A stretch of DNA of 62,763 nt, taken from Cuspidothrix issatschenkoi CHARLIE-1. Lineage in GTDB: Bacteria > Cyanobacteriota > Cyanobacteriia > Cyanobacteriales > Nostocaceae. The stretch spans positions 1-62,763 of the forward strand of contig NZ_PGEM01000038.1 of assembly GCF_002934005.1 (NCBI RefSeq), in the 5' to 3' direction. The position numbers were made by a program, and so were the translations under genes. The notes beneath the pieces were generated by a model. The model searched no databases and was not told the origin of the DNA. It was given only the letters and a program-made list of their open reading frames with translations. Below are positions 25,638 through 36,263 of the stretch, piece by piece (position 1 is the first letter of the stretch; each line of letters opens with the position of its first letter).

Positions 25638-26630
25638 ATGAAAGCGATATTAATGACAGCAGCAGGTAAACCGGATGTTTTAGAGTTACAAGAAGTTCCC
25701 CAACCTATACCAACAAATAAAGAAATTTTAGTTCAGATATTAGCGGCTGGTGTTAACCCTATTGATACTAAATTACGTCAACGGGGGACATTTTACCCTG
25801 AGCAAATGCCCGCTATTTTAGGATGTGATGGTGCGGGGATAGTGGAAGCTGTGGGTAGTGATGTTGAAAAATTTCATGTTGGTGATGAAGTATATTTTTG
25901 CTATGGTGGTTTGGGAGGAAATGCAGGAAATTATGCTGAATATACCATTGTTGATGAAAGATTTGTTGCCTTTAAACCTAAATCTATTTCTTTTGCACAA
26001 GCAGCAGCAGCACCTCTAGTTTTAATCACTGCTTGGGAAGCTTTATATGAAAGGGGAAGACTTGAACCAGGAGAAAAGGTATTAATTCATGCCGGTGCTG
26101 GTGGTGTTGGTCATGTAGCTATTCAACTAGCTAAACTCAAAGGTGCAGAGGTAGCAACTACGGTAAGTTCTCCAGAAAAGGCTAATTTTGTGACTAAACT
26201 GGGTGCGGATAAAGTAATTTTTTATCAAGAAACTGATTTTGCAACATCTGCATTAGAATGGACTAATGGTGAAGGTGTAGATTTAGTTTTTGATACTATT
26301 GGTGGTGATACTTTTGAAAAATCTTTTCCCGCAGTGCGAGTTTATGGAGATATTGTCACTATTCTTGAACCGAAAGCTAATACTGTTTGGAAGGTTGCGA
26401 GAAATAGAAATCTCCGCATTGGTTTAGAGTTAATGCTGACACCAATGTTATTAGGAAATGTGGAAGCATTAATACATCATGGAGAAATTCTTCAACAGTG
26501 CGCTAATTGGATAGATGCAGGTAAGCTAACAATTGAAGTTAGTCAAACTTTTCCTTTAGCAGAAGCAGCAAAAGCACACGCTGTAATTGAGTCTGGTTCT
26601 GTTCAGGGTAAACTCGTTTTATTGAATTAA
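25638..26630 (+). CDS. zinc-independent MDR / quinone oxidoreductase
   Basis: A 330-residue medium-chain dehydrogenase/reductase. GroES-like N-terminus (ILAAGVNPIDTKLRQRG, PAILGCDGAGIVEAVG) and NADP Rossmann domain with the HAGAGGVGHVAIQLAKLKGA signature (AGxGGVG). The catalytic zinc ligands of alcohol dehydrogenases are missing, pointing to a quinone/enone oxidoreductase type. ATG 25638 is chosen because GAGGAG lies 7 bp upstream; an earlier in-frame ATG would lack a site. Single gene; physiological substrate unknown. Confidence 0.88.
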   Translation: MKAILMTAAGKPDVLELQEVPQPIPTNKEILVQILAAGVNPIDTKLRQRGTFYPEQMPAILGCDGAGIVEAVGSDVEKFHVGDEVYFCYGGLGGNAGNYAEYTIVDERFVAFKPKSISFAQAAAAPLVLITAWEALYERGRLEPGEKVLIHAGAGGVGHVAIQLAKLKGAEVATTVSSPEKANFVTKLGADKVIFYQETDFATSALEWTNGEGVDLVFDTIGGDTFEKSFPAVRVYGDIVTILEPKANTVWKVARNRNLRIGLELMLTPMLLGNVEALIHHGEILQQCANWIDAGKLTIEVSQTFPLAEAAKAHAVIESGSVQGKLVLLN

Positions 26631-26771
26631 TAACTACTCCCTTCCAGCTAAAAGATTACAGATGTTTTTCTCTGTGTTCTCTGTGCCTCTGTGGTATGCC
26701 TTACGGCACGCTACGCGAACGTGATTAAAAATTTAGGTAATTTAATATTAGGATAGGAGTAAATATAAAAT

Positions 26772-29051
26772 TTGTTGAGCTATTTACAAAAATGGAAATT
26801 TCCCCAAGTTTATTACATAAAAAACACTGTTAAACAAATAAAATCCTTTGGTGCGGTATTAGGAAAAAGTCTGATTTCTAAATCCGTACTAATTGGACTT
26901 CTTTGCATATTAACTATATTTTTATTTCCTGTTCCTACTTTTGCAGCACCAACAGAACAAAATGAACCTATCATTTTAACCTTAGAATTGTTACAAGAAA
27001 GGGTTAAATCACCTATTTTAAAAGATGGTAATTTAACTGTAGATTTAAGGAAAATGGTGATTAATTTACGTTCTGAAAATACTATGTTTCGGGATAGTTT
27101 TTACCAATTACTGAGAAAAGAATTGCAAAAAACAGGTGCAAAACCTTTAGGTTTAGATTTGAGTAATTCTATCATTGAAGGTGATTTTTATGGGAGTGAT
27201 TTAGGTTTAAGAACTCCTCTTTATGCTCAAGGTATAGCTCAACTTTTTACACCTACTGAACGGGAACAGTTAGAAAGTCTTCATTCTGTATGTTTGCAAT
27301 CTTTAGCATTAGATTTTCCTAATTCTAAAGATTGTAAATCTTTGTTAGGTAATAAGTCAAATAATTCTAGCAATATTGCTGTATTTCGTGGTGCTTTAAT
27401 TATGGTTGACAGTCGTTTTAATGGGGAAGTAAAATTTCCTAATACGTTCTTTCTTCAATCTGTAAATTTTCAAGGAGCAAATTTTTTAAAACCTACTAAT
27501 TGGGATGAATCTAGATTTAGTCGAACTGTAAATTTTAATGGTGCTATTTTTCACGCCCTTACTAGTTTTCAAGGGAGTATTTTTTTTGATAAGGCTAATT
27601 TTCAAAATGTAAACTTTATAGAATCTGCTAATTTTCAAGGTAATATTTTTTGTGATGATGTAAAATTTACTCAAGGGAAGTTTCAACAGATCGTAAAATT
27701 TAATAGTAGCTTTTTGCAAAAAAAAGTTGATTTTTCTAATGTTACTTTTAATAATCAAGTAAATTTCAATAAGGTTGATTTTCATGCAGCTTTATTAATG
27801 AAAGATACTATTTTTAAACAAGCTCTAATTTTTAGAGAAGCTGAGTTTAATCAATTTGTAGATTTGCAAGGTGCAAGTATTTTGAATCAAGCTGATTTTA
27901 GTGATGTCAAATTTGCAGAAACAGCTTTTTTAAATGTTGCTGGTTTGGTGTTTAATTCTAATCAAGCAAAAATTTTAGGTAATGTGGGGGAAATTGGGAA
28001 AAAGTTGATTGTCCCAACATTACAAGGTAATCAAAATATTTTGCGGAATTTAAGTCAAAATTTCCGTCTTCAGCAACAGGTAAGTGACGCAAATCAGTTA
28101 GAATATACTAAACAACGTTTAAGGTTAATTGAATTAAGTCATCGGTTAGTAGCTGTGAATATTAATACTGCTTCTATTAATAGGTTGATAAATTTAGGTT
28201 TTTCGGAAACTCAAGCCATTGAAATTAGCAAATATCGTCAAATTCAACATTTTCGGAATATTAGTGAGTTACTAATTTTACCAGATGTGGATTTAGAAAT
28301 ATATAATAAATTAAATGATAAAATTATCGCAACTGAACCAATGGTTTTCAGTGGTTGGATAGTTAAATTTTTAAGTTGGTTGTTATTAAGTTTATTATTA
28401 TTAATAAGTGGTTATGGTACTAACTTTTGGTTAGTTTTTGGAGTCGGTGGTGTAGTTATTTCCTGTTTTGGTGTATTATTTTGGTTAGTTGATCGCTATC
28501 GTCGTTTGTCTCCTGTTCCTATTGTTCCTCGATATTATGAAAGTCTTTGTATATTATCTAGTTTTATCTGTTTAATATCTGGTAGTGTGTTGGCTATTTT
28601 TCGTAATTCTGGTAATCCTTGGTTAACTTTACTGTGTGTATTATTAATTATTGTTCCTATCCCAGCAATTTTAGTATGGCAACTTTATCAACAAGGACGC
28701 TATCATGATTTAATGGATATTTCCTATTTTCGAGAAGATGGAACTTTAAGACAGTTAAGATTATTAATTGGGAGATTACCGGTTATTCCTAGAAATCCCA
28801 GTTTTCGAGAAAGATATATGCCACTACTGTGGGATAAACGCTGGAATTGGTTAAATTATTATGATTTTAGTTTAAATAATTGGGTGAGATTAGGATTTAA
28901 TGATATTCGTTTACGAGATGAACATTTACCAGGAATTATTTCTGCACTTGCTTGGTATCAATGGAGTTTAGGTTTACTTTATATTGTGTTAGCTGGTTGG
29001 ACTCTCTCGCGGACAATTCCCGGATTGAATTTATTGATTTATCTTAAATAA
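26772..29051 (+). CDS. pentapeptide-like repeat / helix-hairpin-helix membrane protein
   Basis: A 759-residue protein of unusual architecture. A hydrophobic segment near residues 38-60 ending in PTFAAP looks like a signal sequence. Residues ~200-400 are rich in NFQGANF/VNFNGAIF-type repeats (pentapeptide-like right-handed beta-helix). Around 465-520 a ComEA-like helix-hairpin-helix unit appears (VNINTASINRLINLGFSETQ). About six membrane segments occupy the last 230 residues. The only usable starts before the signal sequence are TTG codons (26772/26775). No function recognised; the sequence suggests an envelope protein. AT-rich relative to neighbours. Confidence 0.7.
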   Translation: MLSYLQKWKFPQVYYIKNTVKQIKSFGAVLGKSLISKSVLIGLLCILTIFLFPVPTFAAPTEQNEPIILTLELLQERVKSPILKDGNLTVDLRKMVINLRSENTMFRDSFYQLLRKELQKTGAKPLGLDLSNSIIEGDFYGSDLGLRTPLYAQGIAQLFTPTEREQLESLHSVCLQSLALDFPNSKDCKSLLGNKSNNSSNIAVFRGALIMVDSRFNGEVKFPNTFFLQSVNFQGANFLKPTNWDESRFSRTVNFNGAIFHALTSFQGSIFFDKANFQNVNFIESANFQGNIFCDDVKFTQGKFQQIVKFNSSFLQKKVDFSNVTFNNQVNFNKVDFHAALLMKDTIFKQALIFREAEFNQFVDLQGASILNQADFSDVKFAETAFLNVAGLVFNSNQAKILGNVGEIGKKLIVPTLQGNQNILRNLSQNFRLQQQVSDANQLEYTKQRLRLIELSHRLVAVNINTASINRLINLGFSETQAIEISKYRQIQHFRNISELLILPDVDLEIYNKLNDKIIATEPMVFSGWIVKFLSWLLLSLLLLISGYGTNFWLVFGVGGVVISCFGVLFWLVDRYRRLSPVPIVPRYYESLCILSSFICLISGSVLAIFRNSGNPWLTLLCVLLIIVPIPAILVWQLYQQGRYHDLMDISYFREDGTLRQLRLLIGRLPVIPRNPSFRERYMPLLWDKRWNWLNYYDFSLNNWVRLGFNDIRLRDEHLPGIISALAWYQWSLGLLYIVLAGWTLSRTIPGLNLLIYLK

Positions 29052-29265
29052 ATTGAAGATTCCTAAATTTAGAGAAAAATATTCTTCACCAAATCTTTAT
29101 TTTTCTGATCGCCTATAAAACTAAGATATATTGATTTAGATATTTTTTGTACTCGGATCTCTATTGAATTATTAAAAATCAGTATTTCTAGATTTTGTGC
29201 CTCTATCAATAGACATATTTCCAGTAAAATTACTAATAAGGCAATTAATCACAAGGTTGATAATT

Positions 29266-30138
29266 ATGACGATAGCTAAGATTGGAATTATTGGTGGTAG
29301 TGGGTTGTATAAGATGGAAGCACTAAAAGATGTGGAAGAAATAGAAATTTCTACACCTTTTGGTTCACCCTCAGATGCGATAATTATCGGAACTTTGGAA
29401 GAAACTAGAGTAGCTTTTTTAGCGCGTCATGGTCGTAATCATACGTTGTTACCTTCGGAGTTGCCGTTTCGGGCTAATATTTACGCCATGAAGCAATTAG
29501 GGGTAGAATACTTAATATCTGCAAGTGCTGTGGGTTCTTTGAAAGCTGAAGCTAAACCCTTAGATATGGTGATTCCCGATCAGTTTATTGACAGGACGAA
29601 AAGCCGAGTGTCAACGTTTTTTGGTGAGGGTATTGTAGCTCATATTGCCTTTGGTGAGCCGATTTGTAAACATTTAGCCAGTATTTTGGCAGAGGCGATC
29701 GCTGCTTTAAATTTACCAGATGTAACTTTACATCATGGTGGGACTTACGTATGTATGGAAGGCCCCGCATTTTCCACTAAAGCTGAATCTCATCTCTATC
29801 GCAGTTGGGATGCAACGGTAATTGGGATGACTAATTTACCGGAAGCGAAGCTAGCACGGGAAGCGGAAATTGCCTATGCAACCTTGGCGCTGGTGACGGA
29901 TTATGATTGCTGGCATCCCGATCATGATAGTGTAACGGTGGAAATGGTGATTGGGAATTTACACAAGAATGCGGTAAATGCTCAGGAAGTTATTAAAGAA
30001 ACTGTGAAGCGGTTGAGTGCAAACCCCCCTGCTAGTGATGCTCATTCGGCTTTAAAGTATGCGATTTTGACAAATTTGGAGAAAGCACCGATAGCAACAA
30101 AGGAAAAGCTGGGTTTATTGTTAGATAAATATTTGTAA
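29266..30138 (+). CDS. mtnP: S-methyl-5'-thioadenosine phosphorylase
   Basis: A 290-residue MTA phosphorylase of the PNP/UDP family. It cleaves methylthioadenosine to adenine and methylthioribose-1-phosphate in methionine salvage. Visible marks are [13 protein letters not shown], the phosphate-binding [17 protein letters not shown], and the substrate loop [18 protein letters not shown] followed by [19 protein letters not shown] 29266 ([11 protein letters not shown]) is the family start; the frame extends upstream without support. Stands alone. Confidence 0.95.
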   Translation: MTIAKIGIIGGSGLYKMEALKDVEEIEISTPFGSPSDAIIIGTLEETRVAFLARHGRNHTLLPSELPFRANIYAMKQLGVEYLISASAVGSLKAEAKPLDMVIPDQFIDRTKSRVSTFFGEGIVAHIAFGEPICKHLASILAEAIAALNLPDVTLHHGGTYVCMEGPAFSTKAESHLYRSWDATVIGMTNLPEAKLAREAEIAYATLALVTDYDCWHPDHDSVTVEMVIGNLHKNAVNAQEVIKETVKRLSANPPASDAHSALKYAILTNLEKAPIATKEKLGLLLDKYL

Positions 30139-30298
30139 AGGGGGCAAGGGGTAATTATTGCCCCATTTTCTGCATCTTGATCTGCGGGCAATTCCATCTC
30201 ATGATACATTCGCCAGGGTATTTGCGAGAATAGAACTCGCTAATTTCCGTTGTTGATCAAATTTACGGAAACTAGGAATCGTTTATGCACAACCTTAA

Positions 30299-31618
30299 CT
30301 AACCTTCATATAAAATTTCATTGCGATTAGCTGCACCATAGACAGGTAGAGAATTATCTAAATGAGGGACTAGAGGAGCATGAATATCCGTAGATACTTC
30401 TAATTCTTTTTCTAAATTTTGTAAAAGTCTATCTTGTGCATCCCGAAAAGCGGATATATTTGAACCACGATTAATAATAGTAAACCAAACTAAACCGCGA
30501 TCGCGTGTGGGAACAACTCCAGCTAAAGCACTAACATTATTGAGAGTACCTGTTTTCATCACAGTTGCTTTTGGCATATGGCGGGAATGAATTGTACCTC
30601 TATGATCTAGTCCAGAGGTAGGAAATAAATCAGCTAAAGTCAATTGATAAAGACTAGCTTCCCGTTGCAATGCCATAAACATAGCGGATACTGCTCTAGG
30701 AGAAATCTGATTTTCTGTACCTAAACCAGAACCATTAATCAGAAGAATTTCGGACTTGGGAACTCTGGCTAATTGTGATGCTATACTACTAACCGCATCT
30801 GCTCCACCCATATTATCAGCTAACATTTGGGCAATATAGTTATTACTGAAAACATTCATTTCCTTAATGATTTTTTGTAAAGGTAAGGAAAGATGGCGTA
30901 CCAGTAAAGTTTGTCCTAATTTGACTTCTTTTTCTACCTTGACATCACCAGTAATATTTATTTTTGGTCTAGCAGTTTCAGAAGGCATCCTAGAGTAATG
31001 GGAACTAATAGTACCAGACCAATTTTCACGATTTAATGCTTGTTTCAGAAGTTCCCCAGCTAAAGAACGATGGCTTTGAAAATTCATGGCAAAAGCACCA
31101 TTAATAATCAAATTGCCCTTCACTTTTTTAACACCTATTTGATTGAGAGTATTACCTAAAGCGATCGCTTCTTGCCAAACAAACATCGGATCACCAGTAC
31201 CAGTAATTACTAAATCACCTTGTATCACCCCATCTACTAACTTGCCATTGGTACTAACGAAAGTTTCAAATTGATGATTGGGTCCCCAAGCTTTAAAAGC
31301 TGCTAAGGAAGTAGCAACTTTAGTTAAAGAAGCGGCCGGTAAAGGTATAGTTCCTTGATGATTAGCCATTAACATTGCACCTGACTGTAACCAAATACCC
31401 TGAGATGATACGAGACTTGAATCAATCAATTGTGATGAAATTAAATTCCGCAGATATTCTTGTACTGTCATAGCTGCTGTAGGACTAGGATCAGGTACAA
31501 GAACAACACTAGGGCTACCTTGCCAAGCTAATACATTTAAGGCTTGTAGAGGTTGAAGCTGCATCTTAGCCATTTCTAAACATAAGGAAAACAAACCTGA
31601 TCCTAATAGTTCCAGCAT
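30299..31618 (-). CDS. dacB: D-alanyl-D-alanine carboxypeptidase (PBP4/DacB, S13)
   Basis: A 439-residue penicillin-binding protein of peptidase family S13. The three active-site motifs are present: SLTK (within PLPAASLTKVATSL), SNN (VFSNNYIAQML) and KTG (TVMKTGTLNNVSALAG). An N-terminal hydrophobic stretch (LLGSGLFSLCLEMA) may direct export. It trims or hydrolyses peptidoglycan cross-links in the periplasm. The start is placed at ATG 31618, preceded by CGAGGAATTT; the frame runs 27 codons further upstream without a good site. Confidence 0.92.
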   Translation of the reverse strand: MLELLGSGLFSLCLEMAKMQLQPLQALNVLAWQGSPSVVLVPDPSPTAAMTVQEYLRNLISSQLIDSSLVSSQGIWLQSGAMLMANHQGTIPLPAASLTKVATSLAAFKAWGPNHQFETFVSTNGKLVDGVIQGDLVITGTGDPMFVWQEAIALGNTLNQIGVKKVKGNLIINGAFAMNFQSHRSLAGELLKQALNRENWSGTISSHYSRMPSETARPKINITGDVKVEKEVKLGQTLLVRHLSLPLQKIIKEMNVFSNNYIAQMLADNMGGADAVSSIASQLARVPKSEILLINGSGLGTENQISPRAVSAMFMALQREASLYQLTLADLFPTSGLDHRGTIHSRHMPKATVMKTGTLNNVSALAGVVPTRDRGLVWFTIINRGSNISAFRDAQDRLLQNLEKELEVSTDIHAPLVPHLDNSLPVYGAANRNEILYEG

Positions 31619-31971
31619 AGTGAAATTCCTCGATAGGGTAATGGGTAATTTGTTAAATTTGTCCTCAATTTTATCGGCGTAAACCTCAAAATCAGACAAT
31701 TGTTAATTTGACGTTTTCTCTTTTCTTCGCAACTTTTACTAATATACGAGCCTGATTATATTTATCAGTATTTAGTTCTGATGAAGTCAGAATTTAGGGT
31801 TGAGCGAATCAACAGCCAGGAGTCAGAAATACTAATCACAGCAGAATGCAACAGATTTCATATTTTTGAGTAATATCAATTGTGATAGTGCCAGTCTTAT
31901 TGCTCAAAAATAAAGTTCTCTCCTGGTTAATGTTTTTTGTATATTTTGGCTAATTCATAAATTAGTATAGT

Positions 31972-33066
31972 TTACTTTCTTTCTGGATGTGCTGCTTCCT
32001 CTAGACTGCACGTTCCCACTTGATTAATCATGCCAATCATTTGATACAAACGGCCTAAATCTCGCTGATTGAAATATAATACTAATCGTGGTAAATCAGA
32101 AGTTTCATCTTGTCCTTCTTGGGGTAATGCTTGACTTTTAGTAATTTTACCCGCTACTAGAATATCACTGAAATTAGTATTTAGCGTATCCACTTGAGCA
32201 TCTGATAAATCTTCTCTCAACCTGATAACTAATTGATCCCCAACATAACGACTAGAATGATAAATCTGATAAAAACAGGTAATGGCATGACAAGCAACTT
32301 CTATATCATCTGTAATAGTATATAAACTGGGATCATCAGGACTAACCAACCCTGTTTTTACCAATTGCTCATTAATATATTTACTCCAAGAGCGCCAATA
32401 ATCACCCCCAGGTTGATCAATTAAAACTAAAGGAACTGGTCCAAATTTTCCTGTTTGGCTTAATGTCATACATTCAAAAGCCTCATCTTGAGTACCAAAA
32501 CCTCCAGGAAATAAGGCTACAGCATCACTTTCTTTGAGGAGAAATAACTTCCGGGTAAAGAAATATTTAAAGTTAATTAGTTTAGTATCACCTTGAATAA
32601 TGGGATTAGCTTGTTGTTCAAAAGGTAACTGAATATTTAAACCAAAGGAATTTTTTCTACCAGCACCTTCTTGACCAGCTTGCATAATACCACCACCACC
32701 ACCTGTCATCACCATAAATCCTAACTGGGAGACTGCACGACTAAATGCAGTTGCCATTTGGTAGGCTGGAGTATCTGGTGCTAGACGGGCAGAACCAAAA
32801 ATAGTAATTTTCCGTACATGACGGTAATCATAAAATAATTTAAAACCACGTTCCATATCTGCTAAAGCCGCAGATAATATTTTCCAGTCTAGACGTTCAA
32901 TTTCAGTATCAGCAAGCTGCAAAATAGTCGTCAGTGATTGTTGAATAAACTGACGATGTTTGAGAGTGGGTAAACGATCTATTAATTCAGCTAGATCGGC
33001 TTTGAGGGAATCTAAGGAAGAAAATAACGGTTCAGAGGTCATGGGTACTGCCGCAATAATTGGCAC
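31972..33066 (-). CDS. LOG family protein (TIGR00730-like, long form)
   Basis: A 364-residue LOG family protein. The nucleotide-binding signature GGGGGIMQAG and the PGGFGTQDEAFE motif are intact, as in cytokinin riboside 5'-monophosphate phosphoribohydrolases. Bacterial LOGs cleave AMP and related nucleotides. N-terminal (~100 aa) and C-terminal extensions make it longer than the ~190-residue plant-type LOG, as is common in cyanobacteria. The start is GTG 33066 or ATG 33042 (MTSEPLFSSL); the ATG is likely. Single gene. Confidence 0.85.
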   Translation of the reverse strand: MPIIAAVPMTSEPLFSSLDSLKADLAELIDRLPTLKHRQFIQQSLTTILQLADTEIERLDWKILSAALADMERGFKLFYDYRHVRKITIFGSARLAPDTPAYQMATAFSRAVSQLGFMVMTGGGGGIMQAGQEGAGRKNSFGLNIQLPFEQQANPIIQGDTKLINFKYFFTRKLFLLKESDAVALFPGGFGTQDEAFECMTLSQTGKFGPVPLVLIDQPGGDYWRSWSKYINEQLVKTGLVSPDDPSLYTITDDIEVACHAITCFYQIYHSSRYVGDQLVIRLREDLSDAQVDTLNTNFSDILVAGKITKSQALPQEGQDETSDLPRLVLYFNQRDLGRLYQMIGMINQVGTCSLEEAAHPERK

Positions 33067-33298
33067 TATATTATAACCTAAGTTGCTAATTTAGGAAGTA
33101 AAAAAGATAGGCGTTGCTGATATTGAGTGTCAGAATTTATCTTGATAGGACTCACGATAACAACAGAAATATACAAAAATGGTACTGACCCCAGACTTTT
33201 GCTTTTAATTTAAGAAAAAGATAGGGGACGCACCATATTTATCCTGTAATTGATGTTGTAAATGAATAACTCAACAGAGGTATTGTGTGGATTGAGCT

Positions 33299-33619
33299 TC
33301 AAAGATACTTCTCTAAGGTGATAGATAAAGTACTTCTAGGTACAGCACCGACAACCATATCTACTTTTTGTCCATCTTTGAAAATCATCAGTGTAGGAAT
33401 ACTGCGAATACCGTACTGACTAGCAATCTGAGGATTTTCATCAGTGTTAACCTTGACAACTTTTAATTGTCCATCATACTGAAGAGCGATTTCCTCCACT
33501 ACAGGGGCTACCATTCGGCATGGACCACACCAGGGAGCCCAAAAGTCAACGAGTACCGGAACCTCATTATCCAGTACCTCTTCCTTAAACGTAGAATCTG
33601 TAACTGCTGCTGCTGACAT
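33299..33619 (-). CDS. trxA: thioredoxin (m-type)
   Basis: A 106-residue thioredoxin with the redox centre [10 protein letters not shown], the buried Asp (VDFWAPW), and the cis-Pro loop SIPTLMIF. It passes reducing power from ferredoxin- or NADPH-thioredoxin reductase to target disulfides. Length and sequence fit cyanobacterial m-type TrxA. Single gene. A C/G-rich hairpin (33747-33770) lies in its upstream region. Confidence 0.96.
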   Translation of the reverse strand: MSAAAVTDSTFKEEVLDNEVPVLVDFWAPWCGPCRMVAPVVEEIALQYDGQLKVVKVNTDENPQIASQYGIRSIPTLMIFKDGQKVDMVVGAVPRSTLSITLEKYL

Positions 33620-33746
33620 ACCTAAAAACCTTTACATAAGATATTTCTGAGCTTGGTGAAAATTCTACCATAGCAAAAACATCCTCTTAGGGATAAACCA
33701 TGTACATTTACAAAGAAACAATAAAACTTATGATAATAATAAGGAA

Positions 33747-33770
33747 CCGCCCGAACATTAGTCCGGGCGG
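33747..33770. terminator. GC-rich hairpin between guaB3 and trxA
   Basis: CCGCCCG (33747-33753) pairs with CGGGCGG (33764-33770) around ~10 nt. It could terminate guaB3-side transcripts or lie in the trxA leader. The rest of 33771-34050 holds a dispersed repeat (GACTTTGCTCAGGGCAAGTC near 33940), inverted relative to a copy at about 15635, but no gene. Confidence 0.5.
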
Positions 33771-34050
33771 AATGTGGTGTGAGGAGTGAACGGAAACATG
33801 CGTCTCCGCCATCTCTATTGTAGGCTAGATATTAGATTTTTCCAGTAGATTCTTCAGACTGATACAAAAGTTTTTGTGATGGTATCAGGAGGAACAATCA
33901 TGGGGTAGGGGACTAAGGGAGTAGGGGTTCGGCTTCCTTCGACTTTGCTCAGGGCAAGTCGCTCACCGACCGGGAAGCCAGGGAGTAGGGAAGCAGAGGT
34001 GCAGGGGAGAAAATTCTATTCCCTCTTACCCATTACCTATTACCCATCTT

Positions 34051-35214
34051 TTATTTACCCATACCTAACTGTTGAGCTTTTTGATAAACTTTGCCTTCGG
34101 TAAGTAGGGAAGGAGCAATGACAACTTCAACTTGCTGCATTTCTTGAATGTTTTTAGCACCTAAAGTTCCCATGCTGGTTTTTAAAGCTCCTAAAAGATT
34201 ATGAGTCCCATCATCTAAACCGGCAGGCCCTGTGAGTATTTGTTCTAAACTTCCTGTCGTACCCACTTTAATCCGAGTTCCACGAGGTAATACGGGGCTA
34301 GGGGTAGCCATACCCCAATGATATCCACGTCCAGGGGCTTCGGCGGCTCTAGCGAATGGAGAACCTATCATGACGGCATCTGCACCACAGGCGATACATT
34401 TACAGATGTCTCCACCAGTGATTAAACCACCATCGGCAATCACAGGGACATATTTACCTGTTTCTTGGTAATAATAGTCTCTAGCGACTATACAATCAGC
34501 GATCGCTGTAGCTTGAGGAACACCCACGCCCAGGACACCGCGAGAAGTACAAGCAGCACCAGGTCCAATACCCACTAATACTGCTGCTGCGCCAGCTTTC
34601 ATTAACTCCAGTGTGACTTCATAGGTTACACAATTACCTAATGCCACGGGAATGGGCATACAAAGGCAAAATTCTGCTAGGTCTAGTGGAGTAATAGATT
34701 CTGGTGATAAGTGATCAGTAGAAACTACTGTAGCTTGGATAAAAAATAAATCTGCTCCTGCTTTAGCTACAACTTCACCATATTTACTTGCACCTGCTGG
34801 AGTTGCGCTGACTGCTGCAATACCGCCTTGCTGTTTAATTTCCTGAATACGTTTTTCAATTAGTTCCGGTTTTATTGGTTCGGCATATAGTTCTTGCATG
34901 AGGGCAACAAATTCATCTTTACCCACAGAGGCAATCCGATCTAAAATCGGTTCAGGGTCAGCATACCGAGTCTGGATACCCTCTAAGTTGAGTACACCCA
35001 ATGCCCCTAATTGGGACAAGCGCACAGCCATTTTTACATCCACCACACCATCCATTGCACTGGCAATGATGGGGATTTCTCGCTCAATATTGCCAATTTT
35101 CCACTTAGTATCAGCTAAACTCGGATCGAGTGTTCTGTTACCAGGGACGAGAGCAATTTCATCAATTCCATAGGCTCGGCGAGCCTTTTTTCCCCGCCCA
35201 AGTTCAATTTCCAC
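34051..35214 (-). CDS. guaB3: GuaB3 family IMP dehydrogenase-related protein
   Basis: A 387-residue protein of the GuaB3 group, a CBS-less IMPDH relative typical of cyanobacteria and actinobacteria. It starts MEIELGRGKKARRAYG, as the group does. The catalytic-loop cysteine is present (GIGPGAACTSRGVLG), as are GGLITGGDICKCIACGADAVMIGSPFA-type phosphate-binding segments. The CBS pair of canonical GuaB is absent, explaining the short length. GuaB3 is thought to act in guanine nucleotide synthesis (IMP to XMP). Confidence 0.92.
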   Translation of the reverse strand: MEIELGRGKKARRAYGIDEIALVPGNRTLDPSLADTKWKIGNIEREIPIIASAMDGVVDVKMAVRLSQLGALGVLNLEGIQTRYADPEPILDRIASVGKDEFVALMQELYAEPIKPELIEKRIQEIKQQGGIAAVSATPAGASKYGEVVAKAGADLFFIQATVVSTDHLSPESITPLDLAEFCLCMPIPVALGNCVTYEVTLELMKAGAAAVLVGIGPGAACTSRGVLGVGVPQATAIADCIVARDYYYQETGKYVPVIADGGLITGGDICKCIACGADAVMIGSPFARAAEAPGRGYHWGMATPSPVLPRGTRIKVGTTGSLEQILTGPAGLDDGTHNLLGALKTSMGTLGAKNIQEMQQVEVVIAPSLLTEGKVYQKAQQLGMGK

Positions 35215-35317
35215 GCTTTAACTTTTCTCAAAACTGTTTAAGCTAGGGTATCAAATTGTGGCAAGATTGGGAATTGTCCGCCAATTAAAAATTAAAAATT
35301 AAAGTTCCTTAACGAAT

Positions 35318-35935
35318 CTAGCGCTTATTTTTAGCATGATCAGCGCCAGTATAACCTGTAGCTAACCAAACAACTGCCCTCGCACCATCCCGAATGGATT
35401 TTTGAATGGGTTCTGGGGAATTTGCTGAGGGAACTGAGACGGGCTTGAATTTTATCCCCCGACTACCTAAAACAATTTCCCCAACGATGCAAGCACGACG
35501 CATATGGAAATCGGATGTAATTAAATAAACACTTTTAATGCCACGAGCCTGTAATTCATCTACTAAGGTAGTAAAATTAGTAACTGTATCTACAGCTTCA
35601 TAATCTAAGTTTAAACGCTGGAGATCAATGCCAGCATTGGCAAATATTTTTTTTGTATGCTGTGGTGGACTACCGCCAGATATCCAAATCGGTATATTTG
35701 AATACTGATGAGCTAGTTGGGCTGTAAACTTTTCTCTTTCTAATAGGGGGGTAGAACCTCCTAACACTAATATTGCCTGTGGTTGTACAAATTGATTTTG
35801 GACTGATTTTGACCCCCACCAGATGCATAGGGAGAGGATGCAACCCATCAGCCTTACAGATTTAGTGCTAAAAAGGAGCTTATTCAAAGCTCTATCATTT
35901 TTTTTTGGAGTGGAATTTTCTTTAAAAATCAGCAC
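35318..35935 (-). CDS. YdcF/SanA-like DUF218 protein
   Basis: A 205-residue YdcF-family (DUF218) protein. A hydrophobic N-terminal stretch (LMGCILSLCIWWG) gives a membrane anchor. The domain signature is visible: AILVLGGSTPLLEREKF, IWISGGSPP, DTVTNFTTLVDEL and YLITSDFHMRRA. Relatives (ElyC, SanA) affect envelope and cell-wall precursor metabolism in E. coli. It lies 100 bp upstream of guaB3 on the same strand, but with no sign of coupling. Confidence 0.85.
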   Translation of the reverse strand: MLIFKENSTPKKNDRALNKLLFSTKSVRLMGCILSLCIWWGSKSVQNQFVQPQAILVLGGSTPLLEREKFTAQLAHQYSNIPIWISGGSPPQHTKKIFANAGIDLQRLNLDYEAVDTVTNFTTLVDELQARGIKSVYLITSDFHMRRACIVGEIVLGSRGIKFKPVSVPSANSPEPIQKSIRDGARAVVWLATGYTGADHAKNKR

Positions 35936-36263
35936 AATGACGGTTAAGGATGATGGTTAGTATAAGTTTTTGCGAAGTATACCTAAAAAAATGGGTAGCT
36001 GGGCAATGTAAGTTACTAAATCTATTTCACTGTAATTGCTGCCATATCCTAAACTATATTAGAAAATTGATCAAAGGTGTTTCACCAGTCGTTTATAGCT
36101 GAATTTTGAGATGTAGATAAAAAAAACTAACACAGCTAAAATTTTGAGTGGGTGTATTTTATTGCTAGGTTATAGCTTTATTCAGCAACCCCTAATTAGG
36201 AAATTATACACACATTACCAGATCAATAATTGTCAAAGAGTACGATAAATTCAAAGAGCTTTA

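Noticed and set aside
33695..33705. TGTACA motifs at 33696, 22531, 47573 and 53731 as further CAST ends
   Set aside because: None is followed by the TTAAC...TGTCA repeats that mark TnsB sites.
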